Shown here: positions 17,801 through 26,260 of the stretch, in pieces
Layout: each line of letters begins with the position of its first letter
Position numbering within the stretch: position 1 is the stretch's first letter
Assembly (NCBI RefSeq): GCF_002870125.1
Contig: NZ_PNEO01000011.1
Location: 1-64,000, forward strand
DNA: 64,000 nt
Direction: 5' to 3'
Source: Burkholderia sp. WAC0059
GTDB taxonomy: Bacteria > Pseudomonadota > Gammaproteobacteria > Burkholderiales > Burkholderiaceae
Notes under the pieces: model-generated
Database searches by the model: none
Told to the model about the DNA's origin: nothing
Seen by the model: the letters and a program-made list of their open reading frames with translations, nothing else
Translations under genes and position numbers: made by a program

Positions 17801-19288
17801 GCGCTGATGTCGCTCTGGCGCTTCGAGGAAGCCGAGTTCGCCTGCACGCGCGCCGTCGAGCTGACTCCCGAGTCCGTGCTGGCATGGAACGCGCTGGCCC
17901 TGCTCCACATGCGGATCGGCCGCCTCGCCGTCGCCGCGAAAGAATTCCGGCGCGCGATCGAGCTGGGCCCCGAGGGCGAATCGACGTGGAGCAACCTCAT
18001 GCTCTGCCTGCAGCACGACGAAACCGTCAGCCCCGACGAACTCTTCGCCGAGCATCGCCGCTTCGGTTCGCACTTCGAAACGCCGCGCAAAAAAAACTGG
18101 CCGCGCCACCCGAACAGCCGGGAACCGGAGCGGGTGCTGCGCGTGGGCTTCATCTCCGGCGACCTGTGCCGTCATCCAGTCAGCAATTTCCTCGAGCCCG
18201 TGCTAACCCACCTGGCCCGCGACGAAAGCCTGGCGCTGTACGCCTATTCGAGCACGCCGCACCGGGACAGCACGACGGTCCGGCTGCGCGGCCATTTCGG
18301 CCACTGGCGCGAGATTTACGGGGCCGCCGACGCGGACGTGGCCGAACTCGTACGCACGGACGGCATCGACATCCTGATCGACCTCTCTGGCCACACCGCC
18401 CACAACCGTCTGCTCGTGCTCGCGGGCAAGCCCGCGCCGCTTCAGGCGAGCTGGATCGGCTACCCCGGCACGACGGGTCTCACCGCCGTCGACTATTTCA
18501 TCGCCGACCGCTTCTGGGTGCCCTCGGACGCGTTTCGCGCGCAGTTCGCCGAGCAGATCGCCTACCTGCCCGCCGTCGCGCCGTTCCAGTCGGAACCCGA
18601 CGCGCCGCCGGTCAACGCGTTGCCCGCGCTTGCCAACGGCTACGTGACCTTCGGCAGCTTCAACCGCGTCAACAAGCTGCGCCGCGAGGTGGTGAGCCTG
18701 TGGGCCCGCCTGCTGCGCGCGGTGCCCGACGCGCGGCTGCAGATCGGCGCCATCCCCAACACGGGCAGCGCCGCGAGCACGCTCGCCGGATGGTTCGACG
18801 AGGAAGGCATCGCGCGCGAGCGGCTGACGTTCTGCGAGCGAGCCTCGGTCCACGAATTCCTGGCTCAGCATCACGCGATCGACATCTGCCTCGACGCCTT
18901 CCCGTTCAGCGGACTGACGACGGTGCTGCAATCGCTGTGGATGGGCGTGCCGACGTTGACGCTGCCGGGCCGCACGGTGCCGGGCCGCAGCGGCGCGATG
19001 GCGATGAGCCATGCCGGGCTCACGCAGTTCGTGGCCGACAGCCCCGACGACTTCGTGCACCGCGGCGCGACGCTGGCGGCGGACCTGACGACGCTGGCCG
19101 GGCTACGCTCGGGTCTGCGCGCGCGCTGTCTCGCTTCGCCGATGTTCCAGCCGGAGACGGTGGCGCAGAGCCTGAGCGCGGCGCTGCGTATTATGTGGCG
19201 GCGCTGGTGCGAGGGAGAGCCGGCGGAGTCGTTTTCCGTCGGACAAACGGCGGATCAGGATCGGCCGGAAGCCTACCTGGAAGGCTAG
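14864..19288 (+). CDS. Double TPR/O-GlcNAc-transferase-like (GT41) protein, candidate flagellin glycosyltransferase
   Basis: A 1474-residue cytosolic protein with duplicated architecture. A TPR region spans about 20-210, a Pro/Ala linker 225-255, TPRs 260-450, a first GT41 catalytic domain about 480-850, TPRs 870-1060 and a second GT41 domain about 1085-1450. Both catalytic domains keep the OGT hallmarks: the active-site His in DFRRHAVANF and DLCRHPVSNF, GYPG(S/T)TG, the Lys in FNRLDKIRR and FNRVNKLRR, and LTTxLxSLWMGVPTLTLPG. So both may be active. Soluble bacterial GT41 enzymes add sugars to Ser/Thr of proteins. Position after fliC-fliD-fliT, with an AGGA ribosome-binding site, makes flagellin the likely acceptor. 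In B. cenocepacia a large TPR glycosyltransferase near the flagellin gene is known to glycosylate flagellin; equivalence is inferred. Confidence 0.85.
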   Translation: MSHTAAPAPSPTPAAPLSGEQQAALAREFAATLDVLSARGRHDDAEALARQMVQLLPDEAIGWKTLAQGHLRRGDLAGALTPLSRAAALQPGDAELQRHRAAAVAMRDALALDAAGRYADAGRQYQIVLAQYPQHPEANHRFGVVAIRLGQPRAALPHLETAIGVNPHNGQFWVNYIDALLQSGQLKAAWIALEMGQQHGMQGPGVNELIGIMSAMSSDGVSVRRAPSPAGNPPLPAAPQNHGAGRADSAPAAPEGTPTKQEIGTLLDLCNSKQYETAEKRARAFVKRFPSNPTGWKVLSVAQFEQGRYDELLAHAQRARELAPGDIQVLQINAVVLGAQLRYKEAETACRQLLEVNPNHAEGVRLLAVMLLSLGRFDEAEQTFLRAGELAPRVTSVPAGLGSLYLQYGRLQDAAHQFRRALELDPANALNWSNLLFCLTHSEDVSPDELAAEHRRFGAHYDALHEADRLPHANAKDAGRPLRIGFVSADFRRHAVANFLEPVLPHLARQPGLLLYAYSSTPSADFVTERMRVHFAGWRNIFRVGDQEAVRQIRADGIDILIDLSGHTAENRLTLLAYKPAPIQASWIGYPGSTGLASVDYFLADRFWVPDETYARQFTEKIVRLPAVAPFLPEQIAPPINRLPALGKGYVTFGSFNRLDKIRRDVVALWARLMHAVPGSRMLIGAMPQDGSGEAKLAGWFGAEGIARERLDFRLRSATPVFLQQHHQVDFCLDTFPFGGLTTALHSLWMGVPTLTLPGKTVPGRSGATAMSHAGLAQFVATDADDFVRRGAALAGDLPALDALRSSMRERCRHSPMFRPDEIARGVGEALRAMWQRWCAGQPAEAFEIAAAQAEPTRDLVAKDTAPSARQCQEALNLYNTGRVTEAEETARQLATDFPDHPIGWKILGLSMYRLGRYSDETLAHLLRARDMVPDDLDLLQVLTALLETKRRHAEAEEAGRRLVELVPDHAEGQRLRGIALMSLWRFEEAEFACTRAVELTPESVLAWNALALLHMRIGRLAVAAKEFRRAIELGPEGESTWSNLMLCLQHDETVSPDELFAEHRRFGSHFETPRKKNWPRHPNSREPERVLRVGFISGDLCRHPVSNFLEPVLTHLARDESLALYAYSSTPHRDSTTVRLRGHFGHWREIYGAADADVAELVRTDGIDILIDLSGHTAHNRLLVLAGKPAPLQASWIGYPGTTGLTAVDYFIADRFWVPSDAFRAQFAEQIAYLPAVAPFQSEPDAPPVNALPALANGYVTFGSFNRVNKLRREVVSLWARLLRAVPDARLQIGAIPNTGSAASTLAGWFDEEGIARERLTFCERASVHEFLAQHHAIDICLDAFPFSGLTTVLQSLWMGVPTLTLPGRTVPGRSGAMAMSHAGLTQFVADSPDDFVHRGATLAADLTTLAGLRSGLRARCLASPMFQPETVAQSLSAALRIMWRRWCEGEPAESFSVGQTADQDRPEAYLEG

Positions 19289-19431
19289 AGAACAGACTCG
19301 ATCGCGGCCGGGACAACCCTGGCGCGCGCCGGGCCTGATTTCGGCAAGGGAACGGAGCCTGCCCCGCTCCGCTCGCGAGGCAATGGCGACATGGCCGGCG
19401 CGACGGCGACGGCCCGAACTCCGCTAATCCG

Positions 19432-20526
19432 TCACAGCCCCCGTCGTTCGACGAGTTCGAGCAACGCGGCGTTTTCCGCGTAAGGGCTGTCGATCTGCCT
19501 CACGTGGATGGGCGCATGGGCCGCCACCGGTTCGAGCAGGCGCTCTCCGGTCATCAATTCGCGGCAGCTCATTTGCCCTTTCTGCAACGGAATCGCGAGG
19601 TAGTAATCTTCGGGCCGCAGTTCTTCGCCGACCGCGAGATCGCGTTTCGCATAGACGCCGCGCACCAGACCGTCGAGATACGTGATTTCCTTCTGCGGCG
19701 GGATGCGCTTGGCCGTCCCCGGCGCGCCGCACATTTCGACGGCCTTCTTGTACGCCCGGAACCAGACGTCCGCCTGCTCGGGCAGCGTGCAATACGGAGA
19801 AACCGGAATGCCGTCCGCTTCGATGTCGATGTGTCGTTCGAACGTGCGCGCGCCTTTCGCGTACGCGATCATCACGGAACTGGTCCAGTCGGTTTTCTCG
19901 TGCGTCGAGAAACCGATCACGTGTTCGGGATAGCGGTCGCTCAGGAAATCGACCTGGTTGATCTCCAGCTCCTGATCCTCCGACGGGTAGATCGACACGC
20001 AATGATTGATCGCCAGCGGAATGTGGCGGCTGCGGAAGAATTTGGAAAGATCGTCGATATCCTTGAGCGACGACCCGCCCGTGGAAACGATCACCGGCTT
20101 GCGCGTTTTGGCGATTTCCTCGATCAGTACCCAGTCGTTGAGGTCCGAGCTCGCGATCTTGATGATCTCGACGCCGAGGCGCACGCACAGACGCACCGAT
20201 TCCTCGTCGAACGGCGTGGACATCGGAATGCAGCTCGCGCGCCGGACCGCATCGATCATCGCCTTGTAGTGGTCGACGCTCATCTGGGTATCGACGGTCT
20301 TCTTGATGTAGCGAATGTCGGTGCGATCGCGGAAATCGCGATGAATGAAGCGGTCGACGTCCCGAAACTGCAGCTTGATCGCGGCCTTTACGTTGTTGAA
20401 ACGGACGATGCGCGAAAAATCGGTAATGATTTTCAGACCGCGCTCGAGCCGGCCCCAATGATTGTTGGCAAGCTCCAGAACGAACAGGCCGTCAAACAGC
20501 CGCTGGGATTCTCTCTTGTAATCCAT
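19432..20526 (-). CDS. NeuB-family nonulosonate synthase (sialic/legionaminic/pseudaminic acid synthase-like)
   Basis: TIM-barrel enzyme of 364 residues that condenses phosphoenolpyruvate with a hexosamine-type sugar to give a nine-carbon acid sugar. The N-terminal barrel shows LELANNHWGRLERGLKII, the metal/substrate region AAIKLQFRDVD, IIKIASSDLNDW, PVIVSTGGSS and GFSTHE. A C-terminal SAF (antifreeze-like) domain, VYAKRDLAVGEELRPEDYYL, is present. The start at 20526 (MDYKRES) has GGAG upstream. No adjacent NeuA (CMP-transferase), NeuC or PseBCFGH genes are visible, so the product cannot be deduced and may differ from known nonulosonates. It lies 78 bp downstream of the frameshifted TPP enzyme on the same strand. 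Confidence 0.8.
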   Translation of the reverse strand: MDYKRESQRLFDGLFVLELANNHWGRLERGLKIITDFSRIVRFNNVKAAIKLQFRDVDRFIHRDFRDRTDIRYIKKTVDTQMSVDHYKAMIDAVRRASCIPMSTPFDEESVRLCVRLGVEIIKIASSDLNDWVLIEEIAKTRKPVIVSTGGSSLKDIDDLSKFFRSRHIPLAINHCVSIYPSEDQELEINQVDFLSDRYPEHVIGFSTHEKTDWTSSVMIAYAKGARTFERHIDIEADGIPVSPYCTLPEQADVWFRAYKKAVEMCGAPGTAKRIPPQKEITYLDGLVRGVYAKRDLAVGEELRPEDYYLAIPLQKGQMSCRELMTGERLLEPVAAHAPIHVRQIDSPYAENAALLELVERRGL

Positions 20527-20604
20527 GAAGACTCCAGAACAGGTTCGACCGGCAGACAAGGAAAACCCGCCTTCGGCTGCCGGGGTAAATTGGGCCGAAT
20601 TCCC

Positions 20605-22424
20605 TTACTCCGGGCAGCCGGGGTAGCGCATCGCCACGGCAAGCTCCTCGGGCTGCAGAAACGGAAACATGTCTTCGAGCTCCGGGCTGCGAATCGTTCC
20701 GTCCGGCAATTGCCGGGAACTGACGCGGGGCTCGAATCCCTGCTGCGGATCGAGCATGACCTCGATCAGGCCCGGTCCGGGCGCCTCGATGGCCGAACGC
20801 AGCGCATCCTGGAAATTCCGCTGGTCGATCCGGATGGACGGCAGCCCGTAGGCCGCGCCGACCGTCGAGAAATTCGGGAACGTCACGCCGCTCTCCGGCC
20901 CCTCGCCGGCAAGCCGCTTGAAGAAGTTGGCCTGGGATGACCGGATCGACAGATACCCCGCGTTGTTCAGCACGATCAGCTTGATCGGCAACTGGTAATG
21001 CACGATCGTCTGCAGTTCCTGAATGTTCATCTGCGCGCTGCCGTCGCCGGCGATCGCCCACACGCGTCCGCCCTCGGGCACCGCGAACGCGGCGCCGATC
21101 GCGGCGGGGATGTCGTATCCCATCGACGCGCTGCCGGAGTTCGAGAACAGCCGCACGCCGTGCCTGATCGGCGCGATCTGGAACGGGATGATGCAGGCCG
21201 ACGCGTTCCCGGTCGCGACTACGTCGCCGGGCCGCGAAAGACCGAACAGCGCGTCGATGAACAGGTAAGGATTGATGTGGCCGCTCCAGGGTCGCGGACG
21301 AGCGTCGAGCGCCGGATAGCGCGTGCGGATCCCGCTCACCCACTCGCGCCATTCCGCGAACCGGGCCGGCGCCGCCGTACCGGGCGCGTCGCGCAGCAAT
21401 AGCGGCACCAGTTCGCGCAGGTCCGCCACGATCGCCTCGTCGGGCTTGAACGTCGGCTTGCGCAGTTCGGCTTCGTCGATGTCGATCTGCACGACCCGGG
21501 CATTCTTCGCGAAGCTCGCGAAGTTGTAGCCGGTCTGCCGGATGTTGAGGCGGCTGCCGAATACCACGACGAGATCCGCCGCCTGCAGCACGAAATTGCC
21601 CTGACGGGTGCCGATGGTGCCTGGCCGACCGGCGAAGAGCGGATGATCGGAGGGCACCGTGTCATGGGTCCAGCCGGTTGCGATCGGCACGCCCAGGATT
21701 TCGGCTGCCCGCACCAGGTTTTCGTGCTGGCCGGACAGCCTGGCGCCCGTGCCGAGCAGGAGCAGCGGCCGCGACGCGCCGGCAATGTCTTGCAGCACGC
21801 GCGCAACGGCCGACGTCAGTCCGGCACCTTCGAGCAGGGCGGGCAGCGCAGGCAGCTTGCCGTCCCACGGCTCGAGCGCGTCCGCATCGATCTGCGCCGA
21901 TTGCACGTCGATCGGCACGTCGATCCACACCGGCCCCGGCCGGCCGTGCCGACACAGCGCCCATGCGCGCTCGATCACCGCGCGGGCGCGCAGCGGATCG
22001 GCCAGCGTCACGGCCTCCTTGCAGACCGGGCTGGCCATCGACACGATGTCGACCTCCTGGTCGCCGAGTTGGCGCAAACCCGGAACCGGCGTGGTGACCA
22101 GATGCGTGTCGCGCTTGACCTGACCGGACAGCACGAGCAGCGGGATCGAATCGGTGAAGGCGCCGAACACGCCGTTCAGCGCGTTGATGGCGCCGGGGCC
22201 CGTCGTCACGTTGATCACGCCGGGCGAGTTCAGCACTCGCGCGATCCCTCCGCAGCCATCGCGCAAGCCTGCTCGTGGTGGCAAAAAACCGGCTGCAGGC
22301 CATCGGCATGCGTAAGCGCATCGTTCAGGAACATCGCGCCGCCGCCCGTCAGCATGAATACGTGCCGTACTCCCCGACGGGCGAGGAACTCTGCCAGATA
22401 TTCGGCAACCCGCATCATTCGCAT
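20605..22424 (-). pseudogene. TPP-dependent acetolactate-synthase-like enzyme, frameshifted
   Basis: Large thiamine-diphosphate enzyme of the IlvB family; about 606 residues if the frame were intact. The N-terminus (MMRVAEYLAEFLARRGVRHV ... HEQACAMAAEG) is in one frame. The remainder, from ARVLNSPGVINVTTGPGAIN, is in another. The family expects Gly-Tyr-Ala-Arg at the break. The sequence reads GGA-TC-GCG-CGA, so loss of one base from a TAC codon between 22243 and 22244 explains it. All else looks sound: catalytic Glu in CHHEQA, and the TPP motif GDGSAQMNIQELQTIV ending VLNN. It may be a true pseudogene or a sequence error. With the NeuB gene it would belong to the sugar-synthesis island; related enzymes attach two-carbon branches to sugars, but the product here is unknown. 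Confidence 0.85.
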
Positions 22425-22832
22425 AGAAAACCCCGCAACCCGCTTTAATATTCCGTAAGCCGCAACGGAGGCAACCTGCGCTCGCGCCGCGGACATACAT
22501 CCCCAGATTCGTCGAGTATCCCGTCGAATAGCGCCTTTTAAAGCCTGGACTAGACGGGCAAAAACCCACCAATTCGCGAAACAGGGGCGGCACCGGCGGT
22601 CTCCGCCGGCTCCGGTTCCGCCCATCGAGGCCTGCCGTGAGGGGGCGCATGCTGGCCGGCCCGCTCGCCGCGCCCATGCCCCGAACCGACGAGGACACGC
22701 CCGTCTCCGACCGACGAATCGGCCCCGACCGGCACCGAATTGACCAGAAATCCCCACCCTGCTCCATGAATCAACGGCATGACAAAGGGATAGACTCCAT
22801 AGCAACCTTCCGACCCACCATGACAACCCGCC
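22425..22832. other. Divergent promoter region
   Basis: A gap of 408 bp between the TPP enzyme (minus) and a glycosyltransferase-like gene (plus). It should hold promoters for both. I could not identify a specific promoter, operator or RNA element in it. Confidence 0.4.
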
Positions 22833-23804
22833 ATGAAAGATCCCGACTTCATCATTTGCGCGCCCCTGCATATGGTTTTCATGTCGAATGGGGTGCTTGC
22901 GCTCACCCAGCTCGCGCGCGCAATCGAGAAGGCCGGGCGGTCTGCGTTCATGTGCGCCTACAACTATGTGAACGGCCGGGAACTCATATTCGGCATAGAC
23001 TTCGATACCTATGTCCCGAAAAACGACGGTGAAAAGAATTTCGTTGGCGTAATCAAGCGTGCGGAACGGGAACTCGGAATCAGGATGCTGAAGGATTTTT
23101 CCCCGCAACACATCAACGAGTGCTATGTCGTCTATCCGGAAGCGATGCGGAATAATGCGTTGAATGCCAAACGTGTCGTCCGCTATTTCCTGAACAAGGA
23201 CGGCATCATGAATGGAATAAAAGTTAACGTCGGACCCGACGATTTCATTCTTGCCCATTCGCGTGTGATGCACCCGGCCACACAGCACGTCTGTTACTTC
23301 GCCGAGGTCAATCCGATTTTTCACAACGAAGGTACGTACCCAGCCCAATACCGGAGGCTGGACATCACGTATGTCGGTAAAGGCGCCGTGTTCGGCGTTA
23401 CCGGAGCCGTGCCTCACACCGTAGAAATCACGCGCACCTGGCCCACGAACAAGGACCAGCTCGTGCAGCTCCTGCGCAATTGCCGCTTTTTCTATACCGG
23501 GGACGCATGCAGCCAGATAAACGTCGAGGCGTTAGCCTGCGGCGCCATTCCGGCATTCCTCGACAATGGCCCATGGACCGACGACGAGCTCGACCGCTTC
23601 GAGCCGGGTCCGTTTCCGCGCCTGTACGCCGGCATGACGGCGGGCGAGAACTTTTACGACGAGTTCGAAGTGGCGCGTACGAGGTACCTGACGCGGATAC
23701 GCGAGCTCACTGCGAGCTGGGACGCCAACGTTGCCGAAATGATCGATAAAGTGGACGTGCATTTCAGCGCAGGCCTGCGTACGGCGCGTGCGACGGACGT
23801 CTGA
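22833..23804 (+). CDS. Putative glycosyltransferase, unassigned GT-B-like
   Basis: Protein of 323 residues, no signal peptide. The C-terminal half has the features of a GT-B nucleotide-sugar site: CRFFYTGDACSQINVEALAC-type sequence (about 215-240) followed by GAIPAFLDNGP, like the conserved acidic motif of families 1 and 4. The N-terminal half (FIICAPLHMVFMSNGVLALT, LARAIEKAGRSAFM) fits the acceptor-binding Rossmann fold. I do not recognise a specific family. Base composition is visibly lower in GC than the flagellar genes. A methyltransferase gene follows 137 bp downstream on the same strand. Role in the glycan island is inferred from context. Confidence 0.55.
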   Translation: MKDPDFIICAPLHMVFMSNGVLALTQLARAIEKAGRSAFMCAYNYVNGRELIFGIDFDTYVPKNDGEKNFVGVIKRAERELGIRMLKDFSPQHINECYVVYPEAMRNNALNAKRVVRYFLNKDGIMNGIKVNVGPDDFILAHSRVMHPATQHVCYFAEVNPIFHNEGTYPAQYRRLDITYVGKGAVFGVTGAVPHTVEITRTWPTNKDQLVQLLRNCRFFYTGDACSQINVEALACGAIPAFLDNGPWTDDELDRFEPGPFPRLYAGMTAGENFYDEFEVARTRYLTRIRELTASWDANVAEMIDKVDVHFSAGLRTARATDV

Positions 23805-23941
23805 GCCGACCGGGACGTCGGCGCGGGAAACAGGTAAGGCATCGTCTAAAAGCGGTATCGGCGTACCCGGGGTAGCGCGCTGATGCGCATCGGCATGGCG
23901 AATGCCGAGCCGACCGCTTTGCTACAGGAGAGTCGTCGTTT

Positions 23942-24796
23942 ATGCGTATCGCCAGTCGCTGCATCTGTTGCACCAACGAAAAGCTTCTATCGTCGCCGGC
24001 AATCCTCTCCCCTTTCGTTGCACACCGCGTGTTCGGATATCAGCCCGTCGAGATCACCCCGGCCTGGGAGCTTCGCGATATTCGAAAGGGCAACGCCTAC
24101 ATGATTTGCCGATCGGTTCAATGCCCGGCATGCGAAATGCTCTTCCTTGACATGCGTTTTGACGACGAGGAACTGGCATCGCTTTATCGTGACTATCGTG
24201 GCGACGAATATACGCAACTGCGCATTTCGTACGAGCCGGGTTACCTCGAGACCAGCAAGGTTTATGAGCGTCGGGCCGGCTACATCGGCCGGATAGAAGC
24301 ATTCCTGAGACCCTGGCTACCGGCATCCCCGAAGATACTCGATTGGGGCGGCGACTCCGGAATCAACACCCCGCTCCTGGACGAGGCCAATCTCGTCCAC
24401 ATTTACGATATTTCGGGTAAGCCGACGGTCGACGGCGCGGTTGCAGTCGACCTGCAGACAGTCAAGGAAACCGCATACGATCTGATCATCTGCATGCAGG
24501 TGCTCGAGCACATACCGTTTCCGCTCGAACTGATCCGGACCATTGCCGCAAGCATGGATGCCACGACCATGCTTTATCTTGAGGTTCCGTACGAGGTCCT
24601 CATGCGCACCCACCACGGATCGACAAATGCTTATCGGTATAAACGTCACTGGCACGAGCACATTAATTTTTTTTCCGAAACCTCGATGAGCGCACTGGCA
24701 GAGCAGGCCGGCCTGGAAATCGTCGCGCTCCAGCCTATCGCCACGCCCGACACCAAACAGGGAAGCGTATTGTCGGCACTGTGCCGGCTTGCATGA
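23942..24796 (+). CDS. SAM-dependent methyltransferase with N-terminal zinc-ribbon-like cysteines
   Basis: Class I methyltransferase of 284 residues. An N-terminal Cys cluster (RCICCTNE and VQCPACEM) resembles the zinc-binding part of sugar C-methyltransferases. Motif I is ILDWGGDSGINTP, unusual for DWGGDSG in place of DxGxGxG, but this form is common in polysaccharide-cluster methyltransferases. DLIICMQVLEHIPFP is motif IV with the usual LEHI. A His-rich stretch, RHWHEHINFFSE, follows. A ribosome-binding site (CAGGAGAG) lies upstream. It ends 12 bp from the convergent epimerase gene. The likely role is methylation of a sugar or sugar nucleotide. Confidence 0.75.
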   Translation: MRIASRCICCTNEKLLSSPAILSPFVAHRVFGYQPVEITPAWELRDIRKGNAYMICRSVQCPACEMLFLDMRFDDEELASLYRDYRGDEYTQLRISYEPGYLETSKVYERRAGYIGRIEAFLRPWLPASPKILDWGGDSGINTPLLDEANLVHIYDISGKPTVDGAVAVDLQTVKETAYDLIICMQVLEHIPFPLELIRTIAASMDATTMLYLEVPYEVLMRTHHGSTNAYRYKRHWHEHINFFSETSMSALAEQAGLEIVALQPIATPDTKQGSVLSALCRLA

Positions 24797-24808
24797 ATGC
24801 CTATTCCG

Positions 24809-25816
24809 TCAGTCCGACGCGCCTTGTGGATTTCCTGTTTCACGGCGTGCGCGGATCCCGGCAGCAGCCCGCCGGATCGCATCCGCGAGCGGAATTTCGT
24901 TGACTAGCTGCAGCTCGGCGCGAGCCAAAGAAACGTCGGGCAGGTAACGATTGCGTACTGCGTTGTCCGCTCCCCGCCGGGCCATGATGCGTACCGGCTT
25001 GCCCGGAGCCAGCAGGTCGCGGACCAGATGGGCGAGTTCGCCGAGCGTCACGGCCTCGTCCGAACCGACGTTGTAGGCACGCGCCGCCGGGCCGCGCTCC
25101 AGCAACGCAAGCAGCCAGCGCGCCAATTCATATTGGTCCAGATACGAACGTACCGGGCTGCCGTCTCCGTTGACCACGATTTCGTCGCGAAACAACGCAT
25201 CGCGAATGAAATTGCCGATCGCAAAATGCACGTCGAGCGGCAAATCCTCGCCGACGAATGCGAAACAGCGGGCCACCACCGGCTCGATGCCGAAGCGGTT
25301 CGCGTACAGCGCGCACAGATGCTCGGCCTGACGCTTCGCAACGCCGTAGGCACCGGATACGTCGAGTGGATCCGGCATGCCGTTGTAGCCTTCCGGAATC
25401 GCGGCGAGACTTTCGGGCTGCGGGCCGTACGCGCCGCCCGAACTGGTCAGCAAAAACCGCCGCGCACCATGTTCCACCGCGAACTGCAGCATGTTGCGCG
25501 TACCCTGCACGATCTGCTCGTAGCGCCGATAGGCATCCAGATTCCGTACATCGGTCGAATCCGCCGCGGCATGCAGCACGTGCGAAAAGACACCATTTCG
25601 CGGCAGGCTTTCCGGCACTTCGATGTCGCCGCGATGGAAAGCGAGCCATGACAGCCCGGCAAATTCCGGATACTCCTGTTGAAATCGCCGGGGATCTCGG
25701 CTCAACACGGTGAGCCGCGTCACTTGAGCCTCGCGGGCAGCATCGTCGAGCGCCATCAGATAGCGCAATATCGCCCGGCCGAAAAAACCGGTTCCGCCGG
25801 AAAAAAGAATGTCCAT
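24809..25816 (-). CDS. NAD-dependent epimerase/dehydratase (extended SDR)
   Basis: Sugar-nucleotide-modifying SDR of 335 residues. The N-terminal Rossmann motif is LFSGGTGFFGRAIL. Catalytic residues are Ser in LTSSGGAYGP and the Tyr-x3-Lys in SGAYGVAKRQAEHL. The C-terminal substrate domain contains VNGDGSPVRSYLDQYELARW and AYNVGSDEAVTLGELA, typical of UDP/dTDP-sugar 4-epimerases and 4,6-dehydratases. Substrate is unknown. It is convergent with the methyltransferase gene and divergent from the GT9-like gene across 444 bp. Confidence 0.85.
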   Translation of the reverse strand: MDILFSGGTGFFGRAILRYLMALDDAAREAQVTRLTVLSRDPRRFQQEYPEFAGLSWLAFHRGDIEVPESLPRNGVFSHVLHAAADSTDVRNLDAYRRYEQIVQGTRNMLQFAVEHGARRFLLTSSGGAYGPQPESLAAIPEGYNGMPDPLDVSGAYGVAKRQAEHLCALYANRFGIEPVVARCFAFVGEDLPLDVHFAIGNFIRDALFRDEIVVNGDGSPVRSYLDQYELARWLLALLERGPAARAYNVGSDEAVTLGELAHLVRDLLAPGKPVRIMARRGADNAVRNRYLPDVSLARAELQLVNEIPLADAIRRAAAGIRARRETGNPQGASD

Positions 25817-26260
25817 GCTGGGTATCCAGGTCGTCGTTCAAAAGACGAACGATCTGCCTGTGCCGCCTCCATCGGCGACGACAGACTTTATCGCGCGCAT
25901 TCGCAACAGAAATCTCCGGCCGATGGGCGCGATGCCCACGTCTTATGGATCGTTGCCATGGCAAACCCGACAAGACTAACCGCTGCGCTTCGTCGGCAAA
26001 CCGACAAAAACGGACTCATTTTGCCGGTAATTCGCCTGCCGCCGGCGACTTCGGAACATCGAAACCGCCCGGCTGCGACCTCGAATTGACCCGGGATCCT
26101 TGCCCTGATCCGCAAATTGCCCGGGTAACCAGCGGATAAACTCGATAGCGGTGGTCACGGCGCCGAACAATTCGAGCGCCGATGCCGACCGGCAGACAGT
26201 CCATCGCCACCGTTCGACGCGATTTGTGTTTCCAGCGAATTACCCGCACGCCAGAGATCG
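25817..26260. other. Divergent promoter region
   Basis: A gap of 444 bp between the epimerase (minus) and a glycosyltransferase-like gene (plus). Composition is mixed. No terminator, tRNA or clear operator was recognised. Confidence 0.4.

Noticed and set aside
15670..19338. A 1222-codon open frame overlapping the double OGT gene
   Set aside because: It is a shifted frame of the real gene with very Arg/Pro-rich composition; the OGT motifs are all in the other frame.
20605..22767. An uninterrupted 720-codon reading of the TPP enzyme from 22767
   Set aside because: The first 180 or so residues of that reading are non-homologous; the true N-terminus is in another frame and joins by a one-base shift at 22243/22244.
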